Source of the DNA: Halomonas sp. LR3S48
Lineage (GTDB): Bacteria > Pseudomonadota > Gammaproteobacteria > Pseudomonadales > Halomonadaceae
Direction: 5' to 3'
Assembly (NCBI RefSeq): GCF_025725665.1
Contig: NZ_CP107009.1
Location: forward strand, 4,340,001-4,404,000
Length of the DNA: 64,000 nt
The first letter of the stretch is position 1, and each line of letters starts with the position of its first letter. The notes under the pieces were generated by a model. The model ran no database searches. It saw only the letters and a list, made by a program, of their open reading frames with translations, and was not told the origin of the DNA. Both the position numbers and the translations under genes were made by a program. Positions 53,597 to 64,000 of the stretch are shown here, one piece after another.

Positions 53597-54012
53597 CAGC
53601 CGCGCTCTCCCTCGTCGCCGCCACCCGGCTCGCCTTCCTCGTCAGGATGACGGGAACGGTCGCTTTCGACCGCCTCGTCGATCAGCGAAGAGAGCCGTTG
53701 ACCGCGCACCACGCTTTCATCGTAGTGGAAGCGCAGTTCCGGCACGTGGCGCAGCTTGATGCGCCGGGCGATCTGGCTGCGCAGGAAGCCTGCCGCCTGC
53801 TTGAGTACCTTGAGGTTCTCCTTGATGCGCTCGGGGCTATCCTCGCCCAGCAGGGTCACGTAGACGTCGGCATAGCCGAGGTCACGGCTGACCGTGACCC
53901 CACTGACGGTGACCATGCCCAGGCGCGGGTCCTTGACCTCGCGCTGGATCAGCACGGCCAGCTCCTTCTGCAGCTGGTCACCGACCCGGTCGGTACGCTT
54001 GAACTCCCGCAT
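53596..54012 (-). CDS. rbfA: 30S ribosome-binding factor A
   Basis: RbfA is a KH-fold factor that matures the 30S subunit and helps in cold adaptation. The 138-residue protein begins MREFKRTDRVGDQLQKELA and contains VTVSRDLGYADVYVT and LRHVPELRFHYDES. Its C-terminus is unusually rich in acidic residues and glycine (DEEGEPGGGDEGERG), common in halophile proteins. It lies between infB and truB. Confidence 0.97.
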   Translation of the reverse strand: MREFKRTDRVGDQLQKELAVLIQREVKDPRLGMVTVSGVTVSRDLGYADVYVTLLGEDSPERIKENLKVLKQAAGFLRSQIARRIKLRHVPELRFHYDESVVRGQRLSSLIDEAVESDRSRHPDEEGEPGGGDEGERG

Positions 54013-54030
54013 GCTCCACTCCCGCTGCGA

Positions 54031-56562
54031 TTACAGCGTCCGCTCGACCTTGACCTGATCGAAGACTTCGATCTTGTCGCCGACCTGGACGTCGTTGTAG
54101 TTCTTCACGCCGATGCCGCACTCCATGCCGCTACGCACTTCGTTGACATCGTCCTTGAAGCGACGCAGCGACTCGAGCTCGCCCTCGTAGATGACCACGT
54201 TGTCGCGCAGTACGCGGATCTTCTTGTTGCGATGCACGCTGCCCTCGACCACCATGCAGCCGGCCACGGCGCCGATCTTGGGCGCGCGGAAGACGTCGCG
54301 GACCTCGGCCACACCGACGATCTCTTCCTTCCACTCAGGTGCCAGCATGCCGCTCATGGCCTGCTTGACCTCATCGATGAGCTGGTAGATGACGCTGTAG
54401 TAGCGCAGATCCAGCCCCTCGCGCTCGATGATCTCGCGGGCAGCAGCATCGGCACGCACGTTGAAGCCGACCACGATGGCTTCGGAGGCCAGCGCCAGGT
54501 TGGCGTCGGTACCGGTGATGCCGCCCACGCCTGAGGAGACCACGGCCACCTGCACTTCCTCGGTGGAGAGCTCTTCGAGGGCACCCTTGATCGCTTCCAG
54601 CGAGCCCTGCACATCGGCCTTGAGCACGATGTTGACCTTGGCCACCTCGTCCTGGCCCATCTGGCTGAACATGTTCTCCAGCTTGGCCTTCTGCTGGCGG
54701 GCCAGACGCACTTCGCGATACTTGCCCTGACGGAAGTTGGCAACCTCGCGAGCCTTCTTCTCATCGGCCACGACCATGAAATCGTCACCGGCATCCGGGG
54801 TACCGTCGAGGCCCTGGATCTCCACCGGCATGGCGGGACCCGCCTCCTCGACCTGCTGGCCGAGCTCGTTGGTCAGCGCACGCACGCGGCCGTAGTGCAA
54901 GCCGGCGAGAACGATGTCACCGCGCTTCAGAGTGCCGTTCTGCACCAGCACGGTGGCCACCGGGCCACGCCCCCTGTCGAGACGCGACTCGACCACAACG
55001 CCCTTGCCTGGCGCTTCCGGCACCGCCTTGAGCTCGAGCACCTCGGAGACCAGCTGGATCGCTTCCAGCAATTCCTCGATGCCTTCGCCGGTATGTGCGG
55101 AGACGTGCACGAACTGGGTGTCGCCGCCCCACTCCTCGGAAATCACGCCGTGCTGCGAGAGCTCGTTCTTGATTCGGTCCAGATCGATGCCCTGCTTATC
55201 GATCTTGTTGACCGCCACCACCATGGGCACTTCGGCCGCCTTGGAGTGCTCGATCGCCTCGACCGTCTGCGGCATGACACCGTCGTCGGCCGCCACCACC
55301 AGGATGACGACGTCGGTGGCCTTGGCACCGCGGGCACGCATGGCGGTGAACGCCGCGTGGCCAGGGGTATCGAGGAAGGTCACGCCGCCGTGCTGGTCCT
55401 CGACGTGGTAGGCACCGATGTGCTGGGTGATACCGCCAGCCTCGCCGGTGGCCACCTTGGCCTTGCGGATGTAGTCGAGCAGCGAGGTCTTGCCGTGGTC
55501 GACGTGACCCATCACCGTGACCACCGGCGAACGGGTGATCTCCTCGCCCTCGTAGGAGATGCCTTCGAGCATTTCGGTCTCGAGCGCGTCGTCCTTGATC
55601 AGCTTGGGCTTGTGGCCCATCTCCTCGACCACGATGGCCGCGGTGTCCTGATCGATGGTCTGGTTGATGGTTACCGCCGCGCCCATGGTGAACATGGTCT
55701 TGATGACCTCGTTCGCCTTGATCGACATCTTGTCTGCCAGCTCGGCAACACTGATCGATTCGGGGATCGAGACCTCGCGCACGATCGGCTGCGTCGGCTT
55801 CTGGAAGCCGTGCTTGCCGCCGCCCTGGCTGCCCCCGCGGCGCCCGCCGCGGCGCTCGGCGCGCTTGACCTTCTTGCCACCACCACGGCGACGCTCCTCG
55901 CGATCACCGCGGTCGTCCTCCTCGCGGTCGTGACGCCCCTTCTTGGCCGAAGCCTTCTTGGGCGGCGCGGTGCGGCGATCGGTGCGGCCCTCCTTGGGCG
56001 GCGCCGGCGGCTCGGATTCTCCGGCCGGCTCAGTGGACGCCTCCAACTCGGGAACCGGAACCTCGGGCTCGGCAGCAGCCTGGGACGGCTCGACCTTGGC
56101 TGCCTCCTCGCTGGCCGCCTGCTCGGCGGCACGCGCTTCGGCCTGCTCGGCTTCCAGTGCCTCCTGAGCCTCACGCTTGGCCTGCGAGTCGGCCATGTCG
56201 CCCACCAGCTGGCGCGGTCCGCTCTCTTCCACCAGCTCGGGCGCAGAGGCCTCTTCCTCCTCGGCACGCTTGACGTAGGTACGCTTCTTGCGCACCTGAA
56301 CCTCGATGGTCTTGCCCCGCTCCCCGGTCTTGATCCGGCTGCGAGTCTTGCGCGTCAGCGTGATACGGTTGCGCGCGCCGGCACCAGCGCCGCTACCGCC
56401 ATGACTCTTGGTCAGGTAGTCGAGCAGCTTGCGCTTGTCCTCTTCGGACACGGCATCGCTTTCGGACTTGTGCTCGAGCCCGGCTTCTTTCATCTGTTCC
56501 AGCAGGCGAGGCACGTCGCGCCCCACCTTCGCTGCAAAATCCTTAACGGTCATTTCCGACAT
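54031..56562 (-). CDS. infB: Translation initiation factor IF-2
   Basis: IF-2 is the GTPase that brings initiator tRNA to the ribosome. The 843-residue protein has an N-terminal IF2 domain ([24 protein letters not shown]), a long charged Ala/Glu- and Lys/Arg-rich linker (about 100-260), the G domain with G1 GHVDHGKT at 352-359, DTPGH and NKID, and C-terminal barrel and tRNA-binding domains. It sits between nusA and rbfA, the universal order in this operon. Confidence 0.98.
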   Translation of the reverse strand: MSEMTVKDFAAKVGRDVPRLLEQMKEAGLEHKSESDAVSEEDKRKLLDYLTKSHGGSGAGAGARNRITLTRKTRSRIKTGERGKTIEVQVRKKRTYVKRAEEEEASAPELVEESGPRQLVGDMADSQAKREAQEALEAEQAEARAAEQAASEEAAKVEPSQAAAEPEVPVPELEASTEPAGESEPPAPPKEGRTDRRTAPPKKASAKKGRHDREEDDRGDREERRRGGGKKVKRAERRGGRRGGSQGGGKHGFQKPTQPIVREVSIPESISVAELADKMSIKANEVIKTMFTMGAAVTINQTIDQDTAAIVVEEMGHKPKLIKDDALETEMLEGISYEGEEITRSPVVTVMGHVDHGKTSLLDYIRKAKVATGEAGGITQHIGAYHVEDQHGGVTFLDTPGHAAFTAMRARGAKATDVVILVVAADDGVMPQTVEAIEHSKAAEVPMVVAVNKIDKQGIDLDRIKNELSQHGVISEEWGGDTQFVHVSAHTGEGIEELLEAIQLVSEVLELKAVPEAPGKGVVVESRLDRGRGPVATVLVQNGTLKRGDIVLAGLHYGRVRALTNELGQQVEEAGPAMPVEIQGLDGTPDAGDDFMVVADEKKAREVANFRQGKYREVRLARQQKAKLENMFSQMGQDEVAKVNIVLKADVQGSLEAIKGALEELSTEEVQVAVVSSGVGGITGTDANLALASEAIVVGFNVRADAAAREIIEREGLDLRYYSVIYQLIDEVKQAMSGMLAPEWKEEIVGVAEVRDVFRAPKIGAVAGCMVVEGSVHRNKKIRVLRDNVVIYEGELESLRRFKDDVNEVRSGMECGIGVKNYNDVQVGDKIEVFDQVKVERTL

Positions 56563-56589
56563 CTCGACCCTCCTCAGCCCGTGACCCGT

Positions 56590-58083
56590 TTACTGTTCGT
56601 TCTCGAACCAGGGCGCACGGGCAGTCATGATCAGTGCTGCAGCGCGCTCCTCGTCCATGCCCTCAATGTCCATCAAATCGTCGACGGACTGCTCGGCGAG
56701 GTCCTCCATGGTGACGATGCCCCGGCTCGCCAGGATAAAGGCCAGGTGACGCTCCATGCCGTCCATCTCCAGCAGGTCGTCGGCCGGCTGTGCGCCGTCC
56801 AGCGCCTCCTCGGAGGCGATGGCCAGCGTCAGCAGCTCATCCTTGGCGCGAGCGCGCAATTCTTCCACCAACTCTTCGTCGAGCTCCTCGATCTCGAGGA
56901 TCTCCTCGAGGGGCACGTAAGCGATTTCCTCCAGCGTGGTGAAGCCCTCCTCCACCAGCAGCCGGGCGAGGTCGTCCTCGATCTCCAGATGCTGAATGAA
57001 ATGCTCGACCAGGCTATCGATCTCCTGCTCGCGCTTGTCTTCCGCCTCATCCTCGGTCATGACGTTGATTCGCCAGCCGGTGAGTTCGGAGGCCAGACGT
57101 ACGTTCTGGCCACTGCGGCCAATGGCCTGAGCCAGGTTGTCCTCGGCCACCGCCACGTCCATGGCGTGGGCATCCTCATCGACCAGGATCGAGCCGACGT
57201 CCGCCGGCGCCATGGCATTGATGACGAGCTGGGCGGGATTGTCGTCCCACAGGATGATGTCGACCCGCTCATTCTGCAGCTCGCTCGATACCGCCTGGAC
57301 GCGGGAACCGCGCATGCCCACGCAGGCACCGACCGGATCGATGCGGCGGTCGTTGGTCTTGACCGCAATCTTGGCCCGCGAGCCAGGGTCACGCGCAGCG
57401 CCCTTGATCTCGATGAGCTGCTCGGCAATCTCCGGCACCTCGATCTTGAACAGCTCGATGATCAGTTCGGGGCAGGTGCGCGACAGGATCAGCTGGGCGC
57501 CGCGCGCCTCGGCGTCGACCTTGGTCAGCAGCGCACGTACACGGTCATTCATGCGGTAGCGCTCGCCGGGGATCATCTCGCTACGCGGCAGGAAGGCCTC
57601 GGCATTGTCGCCCAGATCGATGATCAGGCCGTCGCGGGTGGTCTTCTTGACGATGCCGGCCACCAGCTCGCCTTCGCGTTCGGCATACTGCCGTACCACT
57701 TCGGCACGCTCGGCCTCGCGCACCTTCTGCACGATGACCTGCTTGGCGGTCTGGGCCGCAATGCGCCCGAAAGCGGCGTTCTCGATCTGCTCCTCGACCA
57801 CGTCGCCCAGCGTGAGCGGGGGATCGCGGCGCTCGGCGAAGGACTGCTTGATCTCGGCGTCCGGGTTCTCGAACTCGTCATCCTCCACCACTTCCCAGCG
57901 GCGGAAGGTCTCGTAGTCGCCGGTTTGGCGATCGATGTGCACGCGTACGCTGACCTCGTGCCCTTCGAAGCGCTTGCGTGACGCACTTGCCAGTGCCGCT
58001 TCGACGGCCTCGAAGATCACTTGGCGCGGAACGCCCTTCTCATTTGAGATCGCATCCACGACCGTCAGAATTTCTTTACTCAT
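56590..58083 (-). CDS. nusA: Transcription termination/antitermination protein NusA
   Basis: NusA binds RNA polymerase and modulates pausing, termination and rRNA antitermination (see boxA sites in this window). The 497-residue protein has the N-terminal polymerase-binding domain ([19 protein letters not shown]), an S1 domain, two KH domains ([31 protein letters not shown]), and two C-terminal acidic helix-hairpin-helix repeats (about 365-425 and 440-495). It follows rimP. Confidence 0.98.
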   Translation of the reverse strand: MSKEILTVVDAISNEKGVPRQVIFEAVEAALASASRKRFEGHEVSVRVHIDRQTGDYETFRRWEVVEDDEFENPDAEIKQSFAERRDPPLTLGDVVEEQIENAAFGRIAAQTAKQVIVQKVREAERAEVVRQYAEREGELVAGIVKKTTRDGLIIDLGDNAEAFLPRSEMIPGERYRMNDRVRALLTKVDAEARGAQLILSRTCPELIIELFKIEVPEIAEQLIEIKGAARDPGSRAKIAVKTNDRRIDPVGACVGMRGSRVQAVSSELQNERVDIILWDDNPAQLVINAMAPADVGSILVDEDAHAMDVAVAEDNLAQAIGRSGQNVRLASELTGWRINVMTEDEAEDKREQEIDSLVEHFIQHLEIEDDLARLLVEEGFTTLEEIAYVPLEEILEIEELDEELVEELRARAKDELLTLAIASEEALDGAQPADDLLEMDGMERHLAFILASRGIVTMEDLAEQSVDDLMDIEGMDEERAAALIMTARAPWFENEQ

Positions 58084-58135
58084 GCCTATGCCTCGCCAGA
58101 AAACCTGTTCTTGTGCACCAGCCTTGGCCGGCGAC

Positions 58136-58597
58136 TCAGTCTTCGAACCGGGGAACCACCCGCGCCTGATCGATGCTTTCGATCGGAAAGCAGTACTCTT
58201 CGCCGTCCAGCTGCAGCAGCACCTCGTCTTCCTCGACGCCGGCCAGCAACCCCTGGAACTTGCGCCGCCCGTCGAACGGTACGCGCAGCTTCAGCGCCAC
58301 CTGATGTCCGGCAAACCGTGCGAACTGGTCGAGGGTGAAGAGCGGACGGTCCATGCCCGGCGACGACACCTCCAGGCGATACTCCCCGGGAATGGGATCC
58401 TCCACGTCGAGCACGGCACTGACCTGGCGACTGACATCGGCGCAGTGATCCACGCTCACACCGTCGGCATGATCAATGTAGATCACAAGGCGGGAATGCT
58501 TGCCCTGGGGGCGATAATCGATGCCCCAGAGCTCGAAACCCATGGCGGTTACCACCGGCTCGATCAGCGCATACAGCGCAGCGTCCTTGAGTGCCAC
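58136..58597 (-). CDS. rimP: Ribosome maturation factor RimP
   Basis: RimP helps assemble the 30S subunit. The 153-residue protein shows [62 protein letters not shown] sequence and a C-terminal SH3-like domain. The start is GTG ([14 protein letters not shown]) because AGGAGC lies seven bases before it; the upstream open frame is not family-like. It begins the rimP-nusA-infB block downstream of the initiator tRNA. Confidence 0.95.
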   Translation of the reverse strand: MALKDAALYALIEPVVTAMGFELWGIDYRPQGKHSRLVIYIDHADGVSVDHCADVSRQVSAVLDVEDPIPGEYRLEVSSPGMDRPLFTLDQFARFAGHQVALKLRVPFDGRRKFQGLLAGVEEDEVLLQLDGEEYCFPIESIDQARVVPRFED

Positions 58598-58686
58598 AGA
58601 GAAAGCTCCTACAGCCGTTGCATCAGGCACCTGGCCGGGAGTGAACAGGAAAGCTAGGTGGCTGATTGGCGTTGCCCGAACAAGCA

Positions 58687-58706
58687 CTGCCGGCCGGAAC
58701 CGGCAG
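58687..58706 (-). other. Hairpin in the rimP leader
   Basis: CTGCCGG pairs with CCGGCAG around CCGGAA, between the metY terminator and rimP. No T run follows; its purpose is unclear. Confidence 0.4.
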
Positions 58707-58718
58707 TATGCTGCTAAC

Positions 58719-58747
58719 AAAAAGCCCCTTCACAGGAAGGGGCCTTT
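58719..58747 (-). terminator. Terminator/attenuator after the initiator tRNA
   Basis: On the minus strand CCCCTTC pairs with GAAGGGG around CTGT, followed by CTTTTTG. It lies between the initiator tRNA gene and rimP, as in the E. coli metY-rimP operon, where partial read-through feeds the downstream genes. Confidence 0.8.
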
Positions 58748-58809
58748 CACAAGAAACCTGTAGTACCACTTACGGCATCTTGCATCCCATTCGGACGCTT
58801 GCCGGAAGA

Positions 58810-58886
<77 letters not shown>

Positions 58887-58902
58887 ACATTCCAGGTCGG
58901 CG

Positions 58903-58931
58903 ATTGTAGGCGCGATACAGGCCTAAGTCAA
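58903..58931 (-). promoter_or_regulatory. Promoter of the metY-rimP-nusA-infB operon
   Basis: The minus strand reads TTGACT, 17 bases, TACAAT, ending 17 bases before the initiator tRNA. A perfect inverted repeat TGTAGGCGC (58905-58913)/GCGCCTACA (58936-58944) brackets it. Confidence 0.85.
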
Positions 58932-59008
58932 GCCGGCGCCTACATTCTTCCTGGTGCCAATCCTGCTTCTGACGACTCGCGACCCCATTGGGACCGCAGC
59001 GTTTCAGA

Positions 59009-59095
59009 TGGTGCCGAAGGCGGGACTTGAACCCGCACGACCATAAGGTCACTACCCCCTCAAGATAGCGTGTCTACCAATTCCACCACTTCGGC
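59009..59095 (-). tRNA. tRNA-Leu (anticodon GAG)
   Basis: The minus strand gives acceptor GCCGAAG, a long variable arm (TGACCTTATGGTCGT), anticodon loop CTTGAGG and T arm GGTTCAAGTCC, with CCA encoded. The class II form with 87 bases fits leucine. It lies between secG and the metY promoter. Confidence 0.96.
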
Positions 59096-59119
59096 TTGTT
59101 TGACTGCCGGAACCGCGAC

Positions 59120-59479
59120 TCAGCCGTCGCTTTCCTCCAGCACTGGCGCGGTATTATCCACGTCATTGGCGTCGTCGTCAAGCGTCGGCAACCCGCGCTG
59201 CTGCTCGATCAGGCGCGAGTCGGGAATGCCCGCTTCAGGTGCCTGGCCCGCCTGGCTGGCAAAATAGGCCAGGGTCAGCGAGGTGGCGAAGAAAGCTGCC
59301 GCGAGTAACGCAGTGGTACGCGACAGGAAACTGCCTGAGCCGCGCGAGCCGAACACGGTCTGCGAGGCGCCACCACCGAAGGCGGCGCCGGCTTCGGCAC
59401 CCTTGCCCTGCTGTAGCAGGATGAGAACGACCAGGGCGATGGCGATCGCCACGTGGATCATGAGAATGGCAACTTGCAT
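59120..59479 (-). CDS. secG: Preprotein translocase subunit SecG
   Basis: SecG is the small membrane subunit of the SecYEG channel. The 119-residue protein has two membrane helices (about 4-20 and 57-73) around the conserved cytoplasmic loop QQGKGAEAGAAFGGGASQTVFG, then FLSRTTALLAAAFF. The C-terminal tail is long and acidic. It starts four bases after tpiA, and tRNA-Leu follows, a conserved order. Confidence 0.97.
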   Translation of the reverse strand: MQVAILMIHVAIAIALVVLILLQQGKGAEAGAAFGGGASQTVFGSRGSGSFLSRTTALLAAAFFATSLTLAYFASQAGQAPEAGIPDSRLIEQQRGLPTLDDDANDVDNTAPVLEESDG

Positions 59480-59483
59480 GGGT

Positions 59484-60233
59484 TCAACCTGCTGACTGAC
59501 AAATGGCTAGGAAATCGTCGACCTTGAGCGAAGCGCCGCCCACCAGGCCGCCGTCGATGTCGGGCTGAGCCAACAGCTCAGCCGCGTTGCCGGCGTTCAT
59601 GCTGCCGCCGTACAGCAGGCGCAGGCCTGCCGCGAGTTCACGGTCGAAGCCGGCCTGGTATTCCCGGATGGCGGCCATGACCTCCTGAGCCTGCCCCGGC
59701 GAAGCGGTGCGCCCGGTCCCGATGGCCCAGACCGGTTCGTAGGCAATGATCACACGCTCGCGCTGACCGGGTTCCAGGCGCGCCATCACGTAGCCCACCT
59801 GGCGTAGCACGACTTCCAGGGTCTTGCCCGCGTCACGCTCCTCGAGGGTCTCGCCGACGCACAGGATCGGCGTGATATCGGCGTTCAGCGCCGCCAGCAG
59901 CCGATCATGCACGGCCTCGTCGTCTTCGCGGTAGAGCTGGCGGCGCTCGGAATGACCCGCCAGAGCGTATTCGACGCCGAACTCCTTGAGCATTCGACCG
60001 CTCACCTCGCCGGTACGGGCACCGGAGTGGAGCGGATTCAATGTCTGAGCACCCAGCCGCAGCGCAGTGCCGTCGAAGGCGCGTCGCGCCGCATCCAGGT
60101 AGGGAAAGGGCGGCAGGATGACCAAGTCCAGCGGCGCCGGGAGCGTCGCTTCGGCAAAGGCACGGCCGAACTCTTCGACCAGCGCGGCCGAACCGTTCAT
60201 CTTCCAGTTCCCGGCGATCAGCGGCGTTCGCAT
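59484..60233 (-). CDS. tpiA: Triosephosphate isomerase
   Basis: TpiA interconverts the triose phosphates of glycolysis. The 249-residue TIM barrel has K11 in GNWKMNG, the catalytic His in AGHSERRQ and catalytic Glu in AYEPVWAIGTG, and the phosphate loop YGGSMNAGNA. The start gives MRTPLIAGNWKMNG, with GAGGA upstream; 19 in-frame upstream residues are dropped. It lies between glmM and secG. Confidence 0.97.
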   Translation of the reverse strand: MRTPLIAGNWKMNGSAALVEEFGRAFAEATLPAPLDLVILPPFPYLDAARRAFDGTALRLGAQTLNPLHSGARTGEVSGRMLKEFGVEYALAGHSERRQLYREDDEAVHDRLLAALNADITPILCVGETLEERDAGKTLEVVLRQVGYVMARLEPGQRERVIIAYEPVWAIGTGRTASPGQAQEVMAAIREYQAGFDRELAAGLRLLYGGSMNAGNAAELLAQPDIDGGLVGGASLKVDDFLAICQSAG

Positions 60234-60305
60234 TCGGCGTCCTCTTTCAAAGTGGAGCGAAATGGTATAGGAGGTGCCAGGCCAAGACAACCGTCGCAGC
60301 GGATG

Positions 60306-61655
60306 TCAACCCAACTCGTTCTCGACCTGTGAGGCCAGGCGGCTCGCCAACCCTTCGACATCGAGGTGCGCCCGACCTTCGACCATCACACGAATCAGCG
60401 GTTCGGTGCCGGACGGGCGCAGCAGCACGCGGCCCTCGGCGCCCAGCTCCGCCTCCACGCCGGCCACTGCCTCCTGAACGGCCGGACTCGCCATCAGCGC
60501 CTTGGCATCGCTGCCCGGCGTCAGACGCACGTTGACCAGCACCTGGGGTACCTTCTCCAGCCCGGCCAGCAAGGTCTGGAGCGGCTTGCCCTCGCTGACC
60601 ATGAGTGCCAGGACCTGCAGCGCCGACACGATACCGTCACCGGTGCTCTGCACGTCGGCACAGACGATATGACCGGAGGATTCGCCGCCGAGCTGCCAAC
60701 CGTTGGCGGCCAATCGCTCCACCACATAGCGGTCGCCCACCTTGGCGCGCTCGAAGGGAATGCCCATCTCCTCGAGCGCCATGGCCAGCCCGAAATTGGT
60801 CATCAGGGTACCGACCACGCCGCCGATCAGTTGGCCGCGCTCGTGACGGTCGCGGGCGATCAGGTAGAGGATGTCGTCGCCGTCGATCTCGCGCCCGTTG
60901 GCATCGACCATCAGCACCCGATCACCGTCACCGTCGAAGGCGATGCCCAGATCGGCGCTTTGCTGGATCACCGCGGCGCGCAGCGTGGCCGGCGAGGTGG
61001 AGCCGACGTCGCGATTGATGTTGAGGCCGTCGGGGGTGGCCCCGACCAGACTGACTTCGGCGCCGAGTTCGCGAAACACGCTGGGAGCGATGTGGTAAGT
61101 GGCGCCGTGGGCGCAGTCAAGCACCATGCGCAGCCCGTGCAGGCTGACGCGATTGGGGATGGTCGACTTGCAGAATTCGATGTAGCGGCCTGCGGCATCG
61201 TCGATACGCATCGCCTTGCCCAGCTTGCCCGCCGCCACCGTGGTCAACGGTTCATCGAGCATTGCTTCGATGCGCTCTTCGATCGCATCGGCGAGCTTGG
61301 TCCCTTCACTGGAGAAGAACTTGATGCCGTTGTCGGCAAAGGGGTTGTGCGAGGCCGAGATGACGATCCCGGCATCGGCGCGGAAGGTCCGCGTCAGGTA
61401 GGCGATACCCGGCGTGGGCATCGGCCCCAGCAGCGCCACGTCGACGCCGGCCGCCGATAGCCCCGCCTCGAGCGCCGATTCGAACATGTAGCCCGAGATG
61501 CGCGTGTCCTTGCCGATCAATACCCTCGAGCGACCCGACTCACGCGCCAGCACCCGACCCATGGCCCAGCCCAGCTTGAGCATGAAGTCCGGGGTGATGG
61601 GGTACTCGCCGACCGTTCCGCGTATGCCATCCGTACCGAAGTATTTTCTAGTCAT
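60306..61655 (-). CDS. glmM: Phosphoglucosamine mutase
   Basis: GlmM converts glucosamine-6-phosphate to glucosamine-1-phosphate for cell-wall precursors. The 449-residue protein has [11 protein letters not shown] at the N-terminus, the phosphoserine site S102 in [12 protein letters not shown], metal-binding FDGDGDR, GEQSGHI-type GGESSGHIV, and [12 protein letters not shown] at the C-terminus. Its start overlaps the folP stop by eight bases. The order ftsH-folP-glmM is conserved. Confidence 0.98.
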   Translation of the reverse strand: MTRKYFGTDGIRGTVGEYPITPDFMLKLGWAMGRVLARESGRSRVLIGKDTRISGYMFESALEAGLSAAGVDVALLGPMPTPGIAYLTRTFRADAGIVISASHNPFADNGIKFFSSEGTKLADAIEERIEAMLDEPLTTVAAGKLGKAMRIDDAAGRYIEFCKSTIPNRVSLHGLRMVLDCAHGATYHIAPSVFRELGAEVSLVGATPDGLNINRDVGSTSPATLRAAVIQQSADLGIAFDGDGDRVLMVDANGREIDGDDILYLIARDRHERGQLIGGVVGTLMTNFGLAMALEEMGIPFERAKVGDRYVVERLAANGWQLGGESSGHIVCADVQSTGDGIVSALQVLALMVSEGKPLQTLLAGLEKVPQVLVNVRLTPGSDAKALMASPAVQEAVAGVEAELGAEGRVLLRPSGTEPLIRVMVEGRAHLDVEGLASRLASQVENELG

Positions 61656-62514
61656 TCTCGCAGCCTTCCCTTAGCACGGCCCAGGTCATGTTCACGGCGT
61701 CCATGGTCGGGCCAACGTCATGGACGCGAAGAATGCGGGCACCCCGCTCGACCGCCAGCGACGCCAGCGCCAGACCGCCGGGCAGGCGCTCCTCCACCGG
61801 TCGCCCCAGCACCTTGCCGATCAAGCTCTTGCGCGACAGCCCCACCAGCAGCGGCAGGTTCAGGCGGGACAAGCGATCCATGCGCTTGAGCAGGCGCAGG
61901 TTATGCTCGACGGTCTTGCCGAAACCGAAGCCGGGGTCGAGCAACAGGCGCTCGCTGCGCAGCCCGGCGGCCTCGCAGGCCGCCACGCGCGCTTCGAGAA
62001 AGCCGATGACCGCCTCTTCGATGGGGGCATCATAACGGGGCGCCTGCTGCATGTCCTGCGGCTCGCCCTGCATGTGCATCAGGCACACCGGCAGGCCGGT
62101 GCCCAGTGCCGCTTCCAATGCTCCCTCGCGCGTGAGGGCGCGCACGTCGTTGATCATGCCGGCGCCCAGCGCTGCGGCTTGACGCATCACCTCGGGATTG
62201 CTGGTATCCACCGACACCAGCGCATCGAGTTCGCAGACCAGCCGCTCGACCACCGGCGCCACCCGGTCCAGCTCCTGCTGCGTCGTGACCGCCTGGGCTC
62301 CCGGGCGGGTCGATTCTCCACCCACGTCGACGATCGCCGCCCCCTCGGCCAGCATGCGCTCGGCATGGCGCAGCGCGTCGTCGATGGCGACATGGCGACC
62401 GCCATCGGAGAAAGAGTCGGGAGTGACGTTGAGTATGCCCATGACCCGGGGGTAGGAGAGGTCGAGGCGATGCCGCCCACAGGGCAGCCAGGTCGGCGAG
62501 GGGGTGTCGGTCAT
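61648..62514 (-). CDS. folP: Dihydropteroate synthase
   Basis: FolP joins the pterin pyrophosphate made by FolK with p-aminobenzoate and is the sulfonamide target. The 288-residue protein shows [59 protein letters not shown] and the C-terminal RVHDVG. The start gives [13 protein letters not shown], with AGGA upstream; earlier in-frame sequence is not family-like. It follows ftsH after a hairpin. Confidence 0.97.
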   Translation of the reverse strand: MTDTPSPTWLPCGRHRLDLSYPRVMGILNVTPDSFSDGGRHVAIDDALRHAERMLAEGAAIVDVGGESTRPGAQAVTTQQELDRVAPVVERLVCELDALVSVDTSNPEVMRQAAALGAGMINDVRALTREGALEAALGTGLPVCLMHMQGEPQDMQQAPRYDAPIEEAVIGFLEARVAACEAAGLRSERLLLDPGFGFGKTVEHNLRLLKRMDRLSRLNLPLLVGLSRKSLIGKVLGRPVEERLPGGLALASLAVERGARILRVHDVGPTMDAVNMTWAVLREGCEND

Positions 62515-62557
62515 GTCATGGATCCTATGGCACGGGCCTGGACACGGGAGCACACGG

Positions 62558-62581
62558 CAAAGGCGCCCCGATGGGGCGCCT
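62558..62581 (-). terminator. Terminator between ftsH and folP
   Basis: AGGCGCCCC pairs with GGGGCGCCT around GAT, 18 bases after the ftsH stop, with a short TTTG tail on the minus strand. It may be leaky, since folP has little space for its own promoter. Confidence 0.72.
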
Positions 62582-62598
62582 GGCTTCATGCCGGATCG

Positions 62599-64000
62599 TC
62601 ACGACCCGGCTGGACCGCCCAGCGGGTCGGAGGGACGGCGGCGCGGCTCCTCGTCTTCATCCTCGTCACCACGATCGCCATCGCCGTCGGTCGGTTCCTG
62701 AACGGGCTCGTCGGCGCCCTTGGGCTCGGCCTCGCCGGTAACGGGAGCGCCGCTGCCGGAGTCACCGTCTTCCCAGTCCTTGGGCGGCCGCGGCTTGCGG
62801 CCTTCCATGATGTCGCGAAGCTGATCGGCATCGATGGTCTCGTACTGCATCAGCGCCTCGGCCATGGCATCGAGCTTGTCGCGGTTCTCCTCGAGGATCT
62901 GCTGCGCCTTGGCGTAGCACTCGTCGATGATCTTGCGTACTTCCTTGTCGAGGCGGGTGGTGGTTTCGCCGGATTTGAGCTTGCCGCCGCTCTGACCCGG
63001 GCCGCCGAGGAACTGGTGCGACTCGTCCTCGTCGTACATGATCGGCCCCATCTCCTCGGAGAGGCCCCACTTGGCGACCATGTTGTGGGCCAGCTCGGTG
63101 GCGCGCTTGATGTCGTTGGAGGCCCCGGTAGTGACGCCATTCGGCCCCAGTGTCATCTCCTCGGCGATGCGTCCGCCGAACAGCGAGCAGATCTGGCTGA
63201 TGATCTGCTGGCGCGACAGGCTGTAGCGATCGGCCTCGGGCAGGAACATGGTCACGCCCAGGGCGCGGCCACGCGGGATGATGGTGACCTTGTAGACCGG
63301 GTCGTGTTCCGGCATCACCAGGCCGATGATGGCGTGGCCCGACTCGTGATAGGCGGTGTTGAGCTTCTCCTTGTCGGTCATGACCATGGAGCGGCGCTCG
63401 GCGCCCATCATGATCTTGTCCTTGGCCAGCTCCAGCTCCTCCATGCCGACCAGGCGCTTGTTGCGCCGCGCGGCGAACAGCGCCCCCTCGTTGACCAGAT
63501 TGGCCAGGTCGGCGCCGGAGAAGCCCGGCGTGCCGCGCGCTATCAGCGACGGCTTGACGTCATCGGCCAGCGGGACCTTGCGCAGGTGCACGTTGAGGAT
63601 GTGCTCGCGACCGCGGATATCGGGCAGCGGCACCACCACCTGGCGGTCGAAGCGGCCCGGGCGCAGCAGCGCCGGATCAAGCACGTCGGGACGGTTGGTG
63701 GCGGCGATGACGATGATGCCTTCGTTGGCCTCGAAGCCGTCCATCTCCACCAGCAGTTGGTTCAAGGTCTGCTCACGCTCGTCGTTGCCGCCGCCCATAC
63801 CTGCACCGCGCGAACGACCCACGGCGTCGATCTCGTCGATGAAGATGATACAGGGCGCCTGCTTCTTGGCCTGTTCAAACATGTCGCGCACGCGGGAAGC
63901 GCCCACGCCGACGAACATCTCGACGAAGTCGGAACCGGAAATCGAGAAGAACGGCACCTTGGCCTCGCCGGCGATGGACTTCGCCAGCAGCGTCTTGCCC
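62599..64000 (-). CDS. ftsH: ATP-dependent zinc metalloprotease FtsH, partial (5' end outside window)
   Basis: FtsH is the membrane-bound AAA+ protease. The visible part starts within Walker A ([18 protein letters not shown] at the window edge), followed by the pore loop [14 protein letters not shown], Walker [14 protein letters not shown], the second region of homology ([21 protein letters not shown]) and the zinc site HESGH. The N-terminal membrane segments are missing. The C-terminal 60 residues are strongly acidic ([15 protein letters not shown]), longer and more acidic than in E. coli. Confidence 0.97.
   Translation of the reverse strand, partial: GKTLLAKSIAGEAKVPFFSISGSDFVEMFVGVGASRVRDMFEQAKKQAPCIIFIDEIDAVGRSRGAGMGGGNDEREQTLNQLLVEMDGFEANEGIIVIAATNRPDVLDPALLRPGRFDRQVVVPLPDIRGREHILNVHLRKVPLADDVKPSLIARGTPGFSGADLANLVNEGALFAARRNKRLVGMEELELAKDKIMMGAERRSMVMTDKEKLNTAYHESGHAIIGLVMPEHDPVYKVTIIPRGRALGVTMFLPEADRYSLSRQQIISQICSLFGGRIAEEMTLGPNGVTTGASNDIKRATELAHNMVAKWGLSEEMGPIMYDEDESHQFLGGPGQSGGKLKSGETTTRLDKEVRKIIDECYAKAQQILEENRDKLDAMAEALMQYETIDADQLRDIMEGRKPRPPKDWEDGDSGSGAPVTGEAEPKGADEPVQEPTDGDGDRGDEDEDEEPRRRPSDPLGGPAGS

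Noticed and set aside
54895..57981. 1,028-codon open frame on the plus strand, antisense to infB and nusA
   Set aside because: It is the complement of two universally conserved genes in high-GC DNA; the translation is low-complexity with no recognisable domain and no ribosome site.

Overview
The window looks like a chromosomal segment of a moderately halophilic gammaproteobacterium, most likely a Halomonas-type member of the Halomonadaceae. The main reasons are an ectoine hydroxylase gene (ectD) very close to the Halomonas form, high GC content, and gene neighbourhoods shared with Pseudomonas and relatives: pilU-pilT/yggS-proC-yggT-metX-metW, dksA-gluQRS-cbrX-cbrA-cbrB-crcZ-pcnB-folK-panBCD, and ftsH-folP-glmM-tpiA-secG-tRNAs-rimP-nusA-infB-rbfA-truB-rpsO-pnp. 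I see no prophage, insertion sequence, CRISPR array or integron. Almost everything is core chromosome.

Layout. 1-5 kb: the 3' end of speA, a fumarylacetoacetase-family gene, ectD, a three-tRNA operon (Phe-Gln-Thr) with its own promoter and terminator, then yggX and mutY. 5-11.3 kb: asmA and a PanZ-like acetyltransferase on the minus strand, facing a hisB-hisH-hisA-hisF operon that ends with an exported beta-barrel-like protein. 11.3-19.9 kb: DUF416 (yjaG), an alkyltransferase-like protein, a glutamine-amidotransferase-fold protein that has lost its catalytic Cys, the selenouridine pair selD-mnmH, radA, an NlpE-like lipoprotein, an AEC permease, hisC and a VOC protein. 19.9-25.7 kb: a complete rRNA operon on the minus strand (16S-Ile-Ala-23S-5S) with two strong promoters, boxA sites, RNase III processing stems and a terminator. 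25.9-37.5 kb: tyrS, anmK, pilU-pilT, yggS-proC-yggT-metX-metW-DUF4426-Rieske, sfsA and an aminotransferase.

37.7-49.9 kb carries the most interesting block. dksA and gluQRS are followed by the two-component system cbrX-cbrA-cbrB. An 860-base gap after cbrB has the hallmarks of the CbrB-controlled small RNA CrcZ: a -24/-12 (sigma-54) promoter, upstream inverted TGTTAC/GTAACA half-sites, nine A-rich CA motifs of the type bound by Hfq/Crc, and a strong terminator. pcnB, folK, panBCD and an acetyl-CoA acetyltransferase follow. The same GGTGTTACC half-site recurs as an inverted repeat bracketing the predicted panB promoter.

50-64 kb is a long minus-strand information-processing cluster. Its distal part (rimP-nusA-infB-rbfA-truB-rpsO-pnp) is served by a near-consensus promoter just upstream of the initiator tRNA gene. 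Upstream of that are tRNA-Leu, secG, tpiA, glmM, folP and an ftsH that runs off the window.

Small unusual points include a degenerate remnant that looks like a second 5S gene between two terminators sharing an identical 10-base loop, an inverted repeat bracketing the metY promoter, and a G8 tract next to the likely his promoter. All assignments come from reading motifs and gene order; no database search was run.
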